Below, one piece after another: positions 28,401 through 35,973 of a stretch of 59,213 nucleotides of DNA. Position 1 is the stretch's first letter. Each line of letters begins with the position of its first letter. The position numbers and the translations under genes were made by a program. Origin of the DNA: Streptosporangium subroseum (GTDB taxonomy: Bacteria; Actinomycetota; Actinomycetes; Streptosporangiales; Streptosporangiaceae); contig NZ_FZOD01000061.1 of NCBI RefSeq assembly GCF_900188345.1, positions 1 to 59,213 on the forward strand. Direction: 5' to 3'. The notes below the pieces were generated by a model. That model saw only the letters and a list, made by a program, of their open reading frames with translations. It was not told where the DNA came from and ran no database searches.

Positions 28401-29908
28401 TGAAGCAGGTCGTGATCACCGGGCTGCGCGCGAGCCCGCGATACGACAAACGGCCCATCCCTCACCCCACCGACCGGGCCGTCATCAAGGGAGCCGAGAA
28501 GCTGGGTCTGACGCCCGACGAGGGGCTGGACTCCGACACCTGGGAACGGGTCGACGAGCTTCCCTTCGAACCGGGACGCGGCTACCACGCCGTGCTCGGC
28601 CAGGGCGGCTCGGGGCAGCTGCTGAGCGTCAAGGGCGCCCCGGAGATCGTGCTCACCGGTTGCAAGAACATGCTTCGCGACCACAAGACGATTCCCCTCG
28701 ACGACGCCCTCAGGGCGGAGCTCGACGAGGAGATGAACAGGCTCGCCCATCAGGGATACCGGGTGCTCGCGGTGGCGGAGCGCCCCGCCTCCAACCGGAG
28801 TGATCTTGACGAGTCCCGCGTCGAAGGGCTGACCTTCCTGGGATTCCTCGGCCTGGCCGACCCCGTCCGGCCCACGGCGGCGGAGAGCGTCGGCCGTCTG
28901 GTGCGGGCGGGCGTCCGGGTCGTCATGATCACAGGCGATCACCCGAGCACCGCCGAGGCGATCGCCGCCGAGCTCAACGTCCTGGACCACGGGCGGACCA
29001 TGACCGGCCCGGAGGTGGACGCTCTCGACGACGACAGCCTGATCAAGGTGCTGCCCGAGGTGTCGGTCTTCGCCAGGACCACCCCGGCGCACAAGGCCCG
29101 GATCGTCAGCTGCCTGCGCCGGGCCGGCGAGGTCGTGGCGGTCACCGGCGACGGCGCCAACGACGCTCCCGCGATCCGCACCGCGGAGGTGGGGATCGCC
29201 CTCGGATCACGTGCCACCCAGGCGGCCAGGGCGGCCGCCGACGTTGTGGTGACCGACGACCGCATCGAGACGATCGTCGATGCGATCATCGAGGGCCGGG
29301 CCATGTGGGGTTCGGTCCGCGACGCCCTGAGCATCCTGCTCGGCGGCAACCTCGGCGAGATCGTCTTCACGGTCGCGTCCAGCCTGATCGCCGGGCAGAA
29401 CGTCCTGAACGCCCGCCAGCTACTGCTGATCAACCTTCTCACCGACATGCTGCCGTCGATGGCGGTGGCCGTACGGCCTCCGGCGTCGACCAGCCCGGAG
29501 AAGCTGCTCGCCGAGGGCCCAGAGGCCTCGCTGGGTGCCTCCCTGACCCGCGACATCTACCTGCGCGCCGCCGTCACGGCGACCGCGGCCGGCGTCGGCT
29601 GGACGATCGGGCGGATGACCGGCACGCAGGTGCGGGCGAACACGATCGGAATGGTCGCGCTGGTGTCGGCCCAGCTGCTCCAGACCCTGGCCATGGGCAG
29701 CAGGGACCGTTTTGTCGTGCTGGCCGTCCTTGGATCTCTTGTCGCCCTGGGCACGACCGTCTCGCTGCCGGTTCTCTGCCGGTTCTTCGGCTGCCGTCCG
29801 CTCGGGCCCGTGGGATGGAGCATCGCCCTCGGAAGCGCCGGTGCCGCCACGCTCGTTGGCATGGTGATCGAGCCGATGACGCGCGAGATGTCACCGAGTG
29901 TTCACTGA
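25487..29908 (+). CDS. Giant P-type cation-transporting ATPase (CtpH/CtpI-like) with pseudo-ATPase N-terminal half
   Basis: 1473 aa from the ATG at 25487 (GGAGAACCGA upstream; a TTG at 25469 is less likely). Near the N-terminus lies an HMA-like fold (LEEVLLTLQGVERAEVNG), then a strongly acidic stretch (~residues 101-135). The active unit is C-terminal: LTGES (~783), phosphorylation site CFDKTGTLTEG with D941, GDGANDAP near 1221, and membrane helices before and after. Residues ~280-640 resemble this core but lack its catalytic residues; the equivalent of DKTGT is DADML at D355. Mycobacterial CtpH and CtpI are similarly long (established). It probably pumps a divalent cation; the ion is not readable. 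Confidence 0.88.
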   Translation: MSLSRVLTLSTAAVWGVMPDAIRNLLPRPREMRTCAGGLHIALSTVGGPGTGRVARRLEEVLLTLQGVERAEVNGALGSIFVGGETDSIDLDKLLSIIDEFDIDEDSDDDEDFEEEFDEEDGEEADKDQTQGSGLSSMVGHHTRAGIRLGASLIGTGLALAGRTIQAPRLSPAVPALLQLAESTPRIRHELEHRLGRPAVSALFATANVVTHTLALRPTGLLVQSVTAASRYVEARGMRQAWELHEQKLASTKGTYRHIRPARKRRPAPLAHSPVERFQRFVSPAALGASIVTHLVSNSRQQGLAMLITATPNAARSGTEAFAAAVGRVLAKRGTIVLNNAVLRHLDGIDTVVLDADMLNTGSWTIDRVVPLADDLDSDKLHARLYALIDFSDPGKRRENDSWVAEPLTDLDRLTPEDAREWEARGLRPIGVMRQGDPIALVGLAPAIEPLAEAIVAAAGAGCTVMLAGGDEGLGRRLAIDEILPSGRRLATAIRALQADGHGVAVVSKRSGSALVQADLGIGVLDASGRMPWDGDVITELDGVHLLLSCLVPARKTGEQCVWLSAAGAALGITLTTVGAPATAVNRASLVSDCTTLTAIGMGEWGARNIGRGNLPVPADRTPWHAMSPENVLSWLNSSLKGITAAEASKRRKYSDPEDSRGPDSLLRTSVEELANPLTPVLGAGAGVSAVVGSISDSVLIAAVMLINALIGGGQRYAADQALHRLTESVAVRVRLRRPRENEEATADNLVPGDVIELRAGDAVPADCRVLTAVGLEVDEASLTGESMLVTKSPAPVNASALADRSSMVYEGTTVAAGHGLAVVVAAGAATEASRTAHLDVDQHPQTGVQLRLQALSRRILPLSIGAGVVLLVTELLRGRSISAALAPAVSLAVAAVPEGLPFVASVAELAAARRLSTRNTLVPNPSTIEALGRVNVLCFDKTGTLTEGRITLRYVSDGHTGGTVEDLSPELKQVVITGLRASPRYDKRPIPHPTDRAVIKGAEKLGLTPDEGLDSDTWERVDELPFEPGRGYHAVLGQGGSGQLLSVKGAPEIVLTGCKNMLRDHKTIPLDDALRAELDEEMNRLAHQGYRVLAVAERPASNRSDLDESRVEGLTFLGFLGLADPVRPTAAESVGRLVRAGVRVVMITGDHPSTAEAIAAELNVLDHGRTMTGPEVDALDDDSLIKVLPEVSVFARTTPAHKARIVSCLRRAGEVVAVTGDGANDAPAIRTAEVGIALGSRATQAARAAADVVVTDDRIETIVDAIIEGRAMWGSVRDALSILLGGNLGEIVFTVASSLIAGQNVLNARQLLLINLLTDMLPSMAVAVRPPASTSPEKLLAEGPEASLGASLTRDIYLRAAVTATAAGVGWTIGRMTGTQVRANTIGMVALVSAQLLQTLAMGSRDRFVVLAVLGSLVALGTTVSLPVLCRFFGCRPLGPVGWSIALGSAGAATLVGMVIEPMTREMSPSVH

Positions 29909-29989
29909 TTGGAAACTAGGACTAGCCGTTTCATACAACTTACTGCTAAAACATCCCACTAAGAGACCGTTTCTCACAGTGAGGTTGTT

Positions 29990-30115
29990 ATGTCTGGATT
30001 CCTGTCCTCGGTTCTTGCCAAGGCGGTTTTTCTTCTCCTCGAGGCGCTCGTCATGCGCATCGTTCAGTCCCTCGCCATCTCGATGGCCCGTCGCGGAGGC
30101 CTCCTGCCCGCCTAA
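29990..30115 (+). CDS. 41-aa membrane peptide downstream of the P-type ATPase
   Basis: ATG at 29990 after GTGAGGTTGTT; stop TAA at 30113-30115. The peptide starts MSGFLSSVLAKAVF, has a hydrophobic/amphipathic core (LLLEALVMRIVQSLAISM) and a basic end (ARRGGLLPA). It lies 81 nt after the giant ATPase stop and just before a hairpin, so it is probably the last gene of that unit. Small hydrophobic subunits such as KdpF or MgtR-type peptides stabilise or regulate P-type ATPases (established for those systems); the same role here is inference. Confidence 0.68.
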   Translation: MSGFLSSVLAKAVFLLLEALVMRIVQSLAISMARRGGLLPA

Positions 30116-30503
30116 AACTCAACGTGCCGCCCACCGCCGCCCCCTGGGCGCGGAAGGGCCGAAGCAGACCCCGCGCCCATCCCGTGGCCAGAGGCCCGAG
30201 GCGGATCGGCAGGGGTAGCACACCGGGTGACCCCACCCCGGTGCTTTCAGTGATCCCGGACTACTTTCCGTGACGGCCGGCCCTCATGAGCCCGTTGAGG
30301 CCGTTCGGGAATCTTTCTCTCAGGCCCGGCCGAGCGCCGCGATCACCTGAGATGATCTCCACCCTCCGCGACAACGCGAACCACACCGTAGGCGACCCGT
30401 CGAATCCCGGCTCCGTGGCCGGTGCCGGTCTCGGGAGTACGGAGACGATCCGAGGGTTCGCTGCCTGACCGGATCTTCATCGTGTCCGCAGGACGGCGAG
30501 TGA
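30116..30503. other. Intergenic region with terminator, no gene
   Basis: The hairpin CACCGGG (30221-30227) / CCCGGTG (30237-30243) probably ends the rightward ATPase unit. The remaining 260 nt up to the leftward XRE gene stop hold no supportable gene. Confidence 0.5.
30221..30243 (+). terminator. Hairpin after the ATPase/peptide unit
   Basis: A 7-bp GC-rich stem with a 9-nt loop, extendable by AGC/GCT pairing outside a small bulge, about 105 nt after the stop of the 41-aa peptide. Confidence 0.5.
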
Positions 30504-31400
30504 TCAGCCTCTGTGGTAGCCGGAGTCCGGCGGCGCCGGTATGGCCTGTTCGCCCGTCCAGGCGGCCAGCAGGCGCAGGGCGTGCTCGGACGGGGAGCCG
30601 GGCTCGGCGGTGTGCAGGCCAAGGGTCTGCTCGGGATCGCCGGTGGGGACGAACGCCTCGTATTCCAGGGTCAGGTCGCCGACCAGGGGATGATGGTAGC
30701 TCTTGGTGCCGTGGGTGCCGTGGTTGACGTCATGGTCGGCCCACCAGCGGCGGAAGTCCTTGCTCCGGATGGACAGGTCACCGATCAGCTCGGCGAACTG
30801 CGGGTCATGGGGATGGCTTCCTGCGTACAGATGGAGGGTGGCGGCGACGCCGCGGCCGGCCGTCTCCCAGTCGGCGTACAGGTCGCGGGCGGCCTCGTCG
30901 AGGAAGATGAAGCGGGCCATGTTGCGTTCGCGGTGCGGCAGCGCGTCGAAGTCGGTGAGCAGCGCGCGGCCCATCCTGTTGATGGCCAGGACGTCCAGGC
31001 GCCGGCCGGTGATGATGGCCGGGGTCTCGGTCATGGTCTCCAGCACCCGGCGCAGCCCGGGCCGCACCCGCTGCGGCGGCATCGGGCGGGGCCGCGCGCG
31101 GGTGGGCCTGGCCAGGGCGAAGAGGTGGGTGCGCTCGGTGTCGTTCAGACGCAGCGCCCGCGCGACGGCGTCCAGCACGCTCTCGGAGGCGTTCAGGCGC
31201 CGGCCCCGCTCCAGACGTACGTAGTAGTCGACGCTCACCCCGGCGAGCTGGGCCACCTCCTCCCGGCGCAGGCCCGGCACCCGCCGCGTGCCCGGCCGCA
31301 CCGGCAGCCCGGCCTCCTCGGGGGTGATCCGCGACCGGCAGGAGCGCAGGAACTCCCGGAGCTCCGGATTGCCCTCGGCGCCGGAGGAGTGGTCACTCAT
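30504..31400 (-). CDS. XRE-family regulator with MmyB-like ligand domain
   Basis: 298 aa. An N-terminal XRE helix-turn-helix (residues ~10-85, RRVPGLRREEVAQLAGVSVD, YYVRLERGRR) is followed by the ~180-residue MmyB-like domain typical of this group (INRMGRALLTDF, ERNMARFIFLDEAARDLY, HHPLVGDLTLEYEAF), a PAS-like pocket that may bind a fatty acid or small hydrophobic ligand. It is divergent from an aldo/keto reductase gene with 176 nt between the starts, an arrangement repeated widely in actinomycetes; the regulator probably controls that gene (inference from layout). Confidence 0.9.
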   Translation of the reverse strand: MSDHSSGAEGNPELREFLRSCRSRITPEEAGLPVRPGTRRVPGLRREEVAQLAGVSVDYYVRLERGRRLNASESVLDAVARALRLNDTERTHLFALARPTRARPRPMPPQRVRPGLRRVLETMTETPAIITGRRLDVLAINRMGRALLTDFDALPHRERNMARFIFLDEAARDLYADWETAGRGVAATLHLYAGSHPHDPQFAELIGDLSIRSKDFRRWWADHDVNHGTHGTKSYHHPLVGDLTLEYEAFVPTGDPEQTLGLHTAEPGSPSEHALRLLAAWTGEQAIPAPPDSGYHRG

Positions 31401-31576
31401 GGTATTCAGACTAGGAGAGGGCGAAGAGGGGGCGACCCACGAGGGGGGTTCTGCTGGACCCCTGGTAGGAACGGCCCCCTCCCGTGGCGCCGGAGGAGGC
31501 CGTGCCGTAGTTGGCTGGAGGTACGGCCACCGACGGTGATCAGGCCGGCGGGGTCGGTGCCGGAAAGGTGAGGACA

Positions 31577-32593
31577 GTGGTGAAGCGCAGGATTCTCGGC
31601 GGGACCGGGATATCGGTCAGCGAGTTCGCGCTCGGGACGATGATGTTCGGAGCCATGGGCAACGCGGATCATGAGGAGTCGATCCGCATGATCCACACGG
31701 CGCTGGACGCCGGCGTCAACTTCGTCGACACGGCCGACGTCTACTCACGGGGCGAGTCCGAAGAGATCGTCGGCAAGGCGATCAAGGGCCGGCGCGACGA
31801 CGTCGTGCTCGCGACGAAGTTCGCCCTCCCTATGGGCCCGGACGCCAACCAGCGTGGAGGCTCACCGCTGTGGATCAAGCGCGCCGTGGAGGACAGCCTG
31901 CGGCGGCTCGGCACCGACCACATCGATCTCTACCAGATGCACCGGCCGGACCCGGACACCGACATCGACGAGACACTCGCGGCCCTCTCCGACCTGGTTC
32001 GCTCGGGCAAGGTGCGCGCGATCGGCTCCTCGACGTTTCTCGCCGAGTTGATCGTCGAGGCGCAGTGGGCCGCGGATCGCGGCGGGCACCACCGCTTCCG
32101 CACGGAGCAGCCGCGATACTCGATCCTCACGAGAACCATCGAAGGCGGCGTGCTGCCCACCGCGCAGCGTTACGGCATGGGAGTCCTGACCTACGGGCCG
32201 CTGAGCAGCGGCTGGCTGTCCGGGCGCGCGGACCCGACGCGGGGCCACCGCGTGGCGACGGCTCCCCAGGCCTTCGACCTGTCGGTCCCGGCCAACCAGG
32301 TCAGGCTGGAGGCCGTACGGCGTCTCACCGAACTCGCCGCCGAGGCGGGAATGCCGCTCTCCCATCTGGCCACCGCGTTCGTCCGGTCGCACCCGGCCGT
32401 CACCTCCGTCCTGATCGGCCCCCGCACCCCCGAGCAGCTCGATGATCTCCTGGCAGGCGCGGACGTGGAGCTGAGCGAGGACGTGCTCGACCGGATCGAC
32501 GAGATCGTGCCTCCCGGCACCGAGGTCAACCCGGCGGACAACTACCTCTCCGCGTCACCCGCGATCGGAGACAAGCGCCTGCGCCGCCGCTGA
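31577..32593 (+). CDS. Aldo/keto reductase
   Basis: 338 aa from the GTG at 31577 (GGTGAGG upstream; GTG at 31580 equally possible). It is a cytoplasmic NADPH-dependent TIM-barrel reductase. The catalytic tetrad is visible: Asp and Tyr in FVDTADVYS, Lys in VLATKFAL, His in YQMHRPDP. The C-terminal cofactor region is SVLIGPRTPEQLDDLLAGAD. The substrate is probably an aldehyde or ketone. It is divergent from the MmyB-like regulator, its probable controller. Confidence 0.9.
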   Translation: MVKRRILGGTGISVSEFALGTMMFGAMGNADHEESIRMIHTALDAGVNFVDTADVYSRGESEEIVGKAIKGRRDDVVLATKFALPMGPDANQRGGSPLWIKRAVEDSLRRLGTDHIDLYQMHRPDPDTDIDETLAALSDLVRSGKVRAIGSSTFLAELIVEAQWAADRGGHHRFRTEQPRYSILTRTIEGGVLPTAQRYGMGVLTYGPLSSGWLSGRADPTRGHRVATAPQAFDLSVPANQVRLEAVRRLTELAAEAGMPLSHLATAFVRSHPAVTSVLIGPRTPEQLDDLLAGADVELSEDVLDRIDEIVPPGTEVNPADNYLSASPAIGDKRLRRR

Positions 32594-32643
32594 CCGGCTT
32601 CCTTCACAGGGTCGGCGACCTCGACGATGTGCGGCGGGCGTGG

Positions 32644-33288
32644 TCACGCATGGGCGATGGCCGCCATGAGCTTGCGGGTGAACCGGTGCATATGGGGGTC
32701 GAGGATGTCCTCGGGCTCGGCGAGGACCTGCTGCAGCGACAGCCACCTGATCGCTTCGAATTCACCCTCGTCGAAGGAGGTGATGTCGTCGATCGCCGAT
32801 CGCAGAACGTACCACAGCGACACGTCGGTGTGCCGCCCCTGGCCGCGCGTTGGCGTGATGGTCAGAAAGAACGGGCGGGTACCGGAGACCGCTGACGGGA
32901 CGGCCTCGATACGCAGCTCCTCCCGGCACTCACGGAGCACCGTGTCCCACGGGTCCTCCCCCGGCTCCACGTGGCCGCCGCTGGGAAGCCACAGGCCGGC
33001 CTTGCGATGGGCGACAAGCAGAAGCCGCCCGTCGAACTCATCGAGGACCACGAAGTAGCTGACCAGGTGCATCGCCGGGACATCGGGTTTCTGGACCCGA
33101 TGCAGCGGAGCTCCGCCGGCGATCCACTCCGCCGCCGCGGCGAGGTGAACGCGCTCCTGGTCATCCCAGGGACGGATACCTTTCAGCAGCTCCGCCAGCC
33201 GAGCCCGAAGAGGTCGATCGGGAATGTCTGATGCGCCGAGGGCAGTCACGGTCCTCATGATGCCAAGGCGCGGTGACATCCTCGCCAC
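32644..33288 (-). CDS. NUDIX hydrolase
   Basis: Up to 214 aa. The start is uncertain: GTG at 33288, ATG at 33279 or ATG at 33258, none with a clear ribosome binding site. The Nudix box begins GGHVEPGEDPWDTVLREC and continues REELRI; the glycine normally found before the last position is Arg. The metal-binding REXXEE core is intact. Such enzymes cleave nucleoside diphosphate derivatives; the substrate is unknown. It ends 50 nt from the convergent aldo/keto reductase gene. Confidence 0.85.
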   Translation of the reverse strand: MARMSPRLGIMRTVTALGASDIPDRPLRARLAELLKGIRPWDDQERVHLAAAAEWIAGGAPLHRVQKPDVPAMHLVSYFVVLDEFDGRLLLVAHRKAGLWLPSGGHVEPGEDPWDTVLRECREELRIEAVPSAVSGTRPFFLTITPTRGQGRHTDVSLWYVLRSAIDDITSFDEGEFEAIRWLSLQQVLAEPEDILDPHMHRFTRKLMAAIAHA

Positions 33289-33310
33289 TTCACACCGGAT
33301 ACGGAGACGC

Positions 33311-34195
33311 TCAAACGATGGGAGGGCGGCCGGCGAGGGTCAGCCTCAGCACGGTGGTCCAGGACATCGGCCGGCGCTGGCCGTGTCCGCCCCTGAGGCC
33401 TTCCCGCAGACCGGCGAACCAGACGGCGAGGTTCGCGCGGGAGCGGATCCGGACGATGCTGAGCAGCGTCCAGATCGTCAGGTAGATGGGGATCAGGACG
33501 GCGGGCAGGCGGCGGTAGGCGAGCCAGACGCGGTTGCGGGCGACGAGGCGGTAGAAGGTGTCGTGCCGGGCGGGGTCGGTGGCGGGGTGGTGGATGACGA
33601 TGCCGGGCGCGTACCAGCCGGTGCGCCCGACGTCCCACAGCCTCCAGCTCAGGTCGATGCCCTCGTGGAAGAGGAAGAAGTGGCCGGGCCAGCCGCCGGC
33701 CCGCTCGTAGTCGCTGCGACGTACGAGGACCACGCCTTCGGCCATGACGGTGATGGTGCCGGGCCGGGTGGCGTCGCCGGCGCGCAGGCGCGGGACCCAG
33801 CGGCGCATGGTGACGCCCGTGTCGGGGTCGGCGATGCGGGGTTGGATGTAGGCGGCTTCGGGGTGGCGGCGGGCTTCGGCGACGAGCCGGGCGAGGATGT
33901 CGGGGGTCGGGAGGACGGCGTCGTTGTCGAAGAAGAACACAAAATCGCCGCAGTCCGGCCCGGTCAGGGCGTCGGCGCCGACGTTGCGGCCCTGGGGGAT
34001 GCCTTCGTTGGCGGGCAGGGTGACGGTGCTCACCCCGGTCGGCACATGGTCGGGCTCGACTCCGTTGCCCACGATGACCACGCGCAGCTCGACGTCCTGC
34101 TGGGCGAGGAGGGAGGCCATCGCCTGCCCGAAGGCGGCGGGCCGATCGTTCATGGTGAGGACCACCACGTCGATGGTGGTCATCGGGCTCGTCAT
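33311..34195 (-). CDS. Family 2 glycosyltransferase
   Basis: 294 aa from the ATG at 34195, with GGGAG five nt upstream; the longer frame to 34306 has no GT content. The GT-A fold is clear: IDVVVLTMNDRP, nucleotide-sugar region VIVGNG, LPANEGIPQGRNVG, and the DxD-type FFFDNDAVLPTP, then GHFFLFHEGIDLSWRLW with the ED-like catalytic area. A hydrophobic C-terminal stretch (AVLIPIYLTIWTLLSIV) suggests membrane association. It resembles rhamnosyl- or galactofuranosyl-type transferases. The NUDIX gene start lies 23 nt beyond its stop. Confidence 0.88.
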   Translation of the reverse strand: MTSPMTTIDVVVLTMNDRPAAFGQAMASLLAQQDVELRVVIVGNGVEPDHVPTGVSTVTLPANEGIPQGRNVGADALTGPDCGDFVFFFDNDAVLPTPDILARLVAEARRHPEAAYIQPRIADPDTGVTMRRWVPRLRAGDATRPGTITVMAEGVVLVRRSDYERAGGWPGHFFLFHEGIDLSWRLWDVGRTGWYAPGIVIHHPATDPARHDTFYRLVARNRVWLAYRRLPAVLIPIYLTIWTLLSIVRIRSRANLAVWFAGLREGLRGGHGQRRPMSWTTVLRLTLAGRPPIV

Positions 34196-34350
34196 CACGT
34201 CTCCCGGACGGGGTGAGGCGCTCGGCGTGTAGGAGCGGTGCCACGTGCTGGAGGGCGGGCGATGCGGTCTGGCCATGTGTTGTTTCCCTCGCATTAACCC
34301 GCTCACCCTAGCGCCCTGTCAGCCCGGAGATGGGCGGCACGCCGCGAGGC

Positions 34351-34376
34351 GCCGGACCGGGCCTACGCGGTCCGGC
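34351..34376. terminator. Isolated hairpin
   Basis: GCCGGACC (34351-34358) pairs with GGTCCGGC (34369-34376), loop 10 nt. It lies between the glycosyltransferase start and the phosphotransferase remnant. It could be the terminator of a lost leftward gene. Confidence 0.4.
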
Positions 34377-34436
34377 AGCCCACGGTCAGCGGTTCCAATC
34401 GCCTGAGGTCAGTCGCTTACGCGGTGGTTCGCCTGA

Positions 34437-34748
34437 GCGGCAGTTGCCTGCCCCGCCTCCGGCAGGGGCTTCGCCGTCGACACCGCGGTGGTCGAGGATG
34501 TGCCCGGCGCAACGCTGGAGGCATTGCTCCAGCAGGACTCGCACGGCGTGAAGGCACCTCTGTCACGGCTTGCCGACGCGCTCGGCGCGATGCGGCGGCA
34601 CCGGGGACCGGGCTTCGGCAAGGTCGCACTGATCGACAACGGCGGCATCTCCCAGGGCCACTCGTGCGAGCAGGTCATCCCCGACCGCGACGCCATGACG
34701 GGAATCGCCGAGCACAACCTCCAGCAGGCTCTTACCTTCCTGCGCTAG
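34437..34748 (+). pseudogene. Remnant of an aminoglycoside/lipopolysaccharide-kinase-type phosphotransferase
   Basis: An open frame of about 100 codons (GTG at 34488 gives 86 aa) resembles part of the N-lobe of an APH-type kinase: VVEDVPGATLEALLQQ, LADALGAMRRHRGPGFGKVA, SCEQVIPDRDAM. The Gly-rich loop and all catalytic-lobe motifs (HGDxxxxN, DxD) are missing, the frame begins after a stop at 34434 and ends at 34748. It is probably a degraded fragment. A genuine short protein is possible but less likely. Confidence 0.5.
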
Positions 34749-34820
34749 GAGCGTGGCGTGCCGAGATCATTTGCTTCCGCCGGTTACGGATGTCATTGCG
34801 ACGTGCTCGGTGAGGGATTT

Positions 34821-35333
34821 CTACCGAGCATCGCGGAGGTGGGCCATGGCGACCTGCACGTTGCCGGTCAGCGGAGCGACGGAGTCGAGGACGAGGCGGT
34901 CCTCGTGCCAGGTGTCGAAGCTCGCGCGTCTCGCCTCCACCGACGCCCAGGTCGGTTCGGCGAAGCCGTCGATGTCGCGCCGGCGGCCTTCCAGTCGTCG
35001 CCGGTGCACGGCGCGATCGGAGCAGGTCACTTCGATGTGGCGCAGCGCCACGCTCCGGTGGCGGGCGAGGCCGCGCCACTGTTCCCGTGCCTCCTTCGCG
35101 TCGTTCACCGCATCGACGATGACCGTCTGCCCGAGCGCGAGAACGTCGGAGGCGAGTGCCTCCACCACGACATAGGCCGCCAGCCCGGTCGGCTGGCCGC
35201 GGTCGACTCCCGCTCTCCACATCGCGGCCTCCACCGGATCGACCGACAGCACCGGCGCCGGAAGCAGACGCCCCAGCTCCTGGGCCACGGAACTCTTGCC
35301 GGCACCGGGCAGGCCACTCATCACGATCAGCAT
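34821..35333 (-). CDS. Small P-loop kinase / AAA-type ATPase
   Basis: 170 aa from the ATG at 35333; the longer in-frame extension runs through the soxG gene and is a shadow. Walker A GLPGAGKSS is at residues ~7-15, an ASKHA-unrelated kinase core follows with a likely substrate Asp in VIVDAVND, and an Arg-rich lid region RRRLEGRRRDIDGF. The size and layout resemble zeta-toxin/chloramphenicol-phosphotransferase-like kinases of small molecules. It lies 58 nt downstream of soxG and may be cotranscribed with the sarcosine oxidase operon. Confidence 0.78.
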   Translation of the reverse strand: MLIVMSGLPGAGKSSVAQELGRLLPAPVLSVDPVEAAMWRAGVDRGQPTGLAAYVVVEALASDVLALGQTVIVDAVNDAKEAREQWRGLARHRSVALRHIEVTCSDRAVHRRRLEGRRRDIDGFAEPTWASVEARRASFDTWHEDRLVLDSVAPLTGNVQVAMAHLRDAR

Positions 35334-35391
35334 GGACGGAACCCTGCCATGCGGATCCGACAGATCATCCAATGCCGAGGAAGGCCCTGCG

Positions 35392-35973
35392 TCATTCGAC
35401 GAGATACTCGGCGGCGGCGTCGAGGAGCCAGGTGGCGAGGTAGCCGGCGAACGACGAGCGGACGAACACCGTGAACTCGTCGCCCTCGTGGGCGACGAGC
35501 AGGACCTGGGCCCGGGCCAGCATGGTCTGGGCGCACCGGCCGGGACCGAACGACCGGGGGTGCAGATCGAGGGCGCAGCCATGGGCCAGCAGGTCGCGCG
35601 CCCTGGGCCCGGACACGAGCAGCGCCGTCCGCTGCGCCGAGACGTCGGTGACCCCGACGTGCTCCGTACCGGCCGCGAACCGCAGCCGGGCCTCCAGCTC
35701 GTCCGCGGTGCCGACCTCGTCCGCCTCACCGACGACCAGCCATTCGTCGGGGCCGAGCCAGAGCACGTCGGCGTCCGCGCTCGCGTACGTGCCGGGCTCG
35801 GTGGGGAGCGGCACGCCGAGGGTGAGACCGATCTCGGCGGCGGCGCGGCCCTCGGGGTTCACCCGCAGGTTGACCTGCGTGAGGAACGGCATCTCCGCTA
35901 TGCACAGGTCCCTGCCCGACACCGGTTCGAGGTGGGCCAGCGGGCTCTGCCGCACGGCAATCGGCTCAGCCAT
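35392..35973 (-). CDS. soxG: Sarcosine oxidase gamma subunit
   Basis: 193 aa from the ATG at 35973 with AAGGAG upstream. The sequence follows SoxG: PLAHLEPV near the start, LGPDEWLVVGE in the middle, TDVSAQRTALLVSGPRARDLLAHGCALDLHPRSFGPGRCAQTMLARAQVLL (quoted in parts: VTDVSAQRTALLVSGP, CALDLHPRSFGPG), and FTVFVRSSFAGYLATWLLDA at the C-terminus. It overlaps the end of soxA by 8 nt. SoxG is needed for assembly of the heterotetramer that oxidises sarcosine to glycine. Confidence 0.92.
   Translation of the reverse strand: MAEPIAVRQSPLAHLEPVSGRDLCIAEMPFLTQVNLRVNPEGRAAAEIGLTLGVPLPTEPGTYASADADVLWLGPDEWLVVGEADEVGTADELEARLRFAAGTEHVGVTDVSAQRTALLVSGPRARDLLAHGCALDLHPRSFGPGRCAQTMLARAQVLLVAHEGDEFTVFVRSSFAGYLATWLLDAAAEYLVE

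Noticed and set aside
31511..31576. Extended N-terminus of the aldo/keto reductase
   Set aside because: The ribosome binding site GGTGAGG lies inside this extension and the family N-terminus begins at the later GTG.
34821..35729. Extended form of the P-loop kinase gene to 35729
   Set aside because: The extra N-terminal part lies over soxG in another frame and is Arg/Ser/Pro-rich noise. The ATG at 35333 gives a normal P-loop start.
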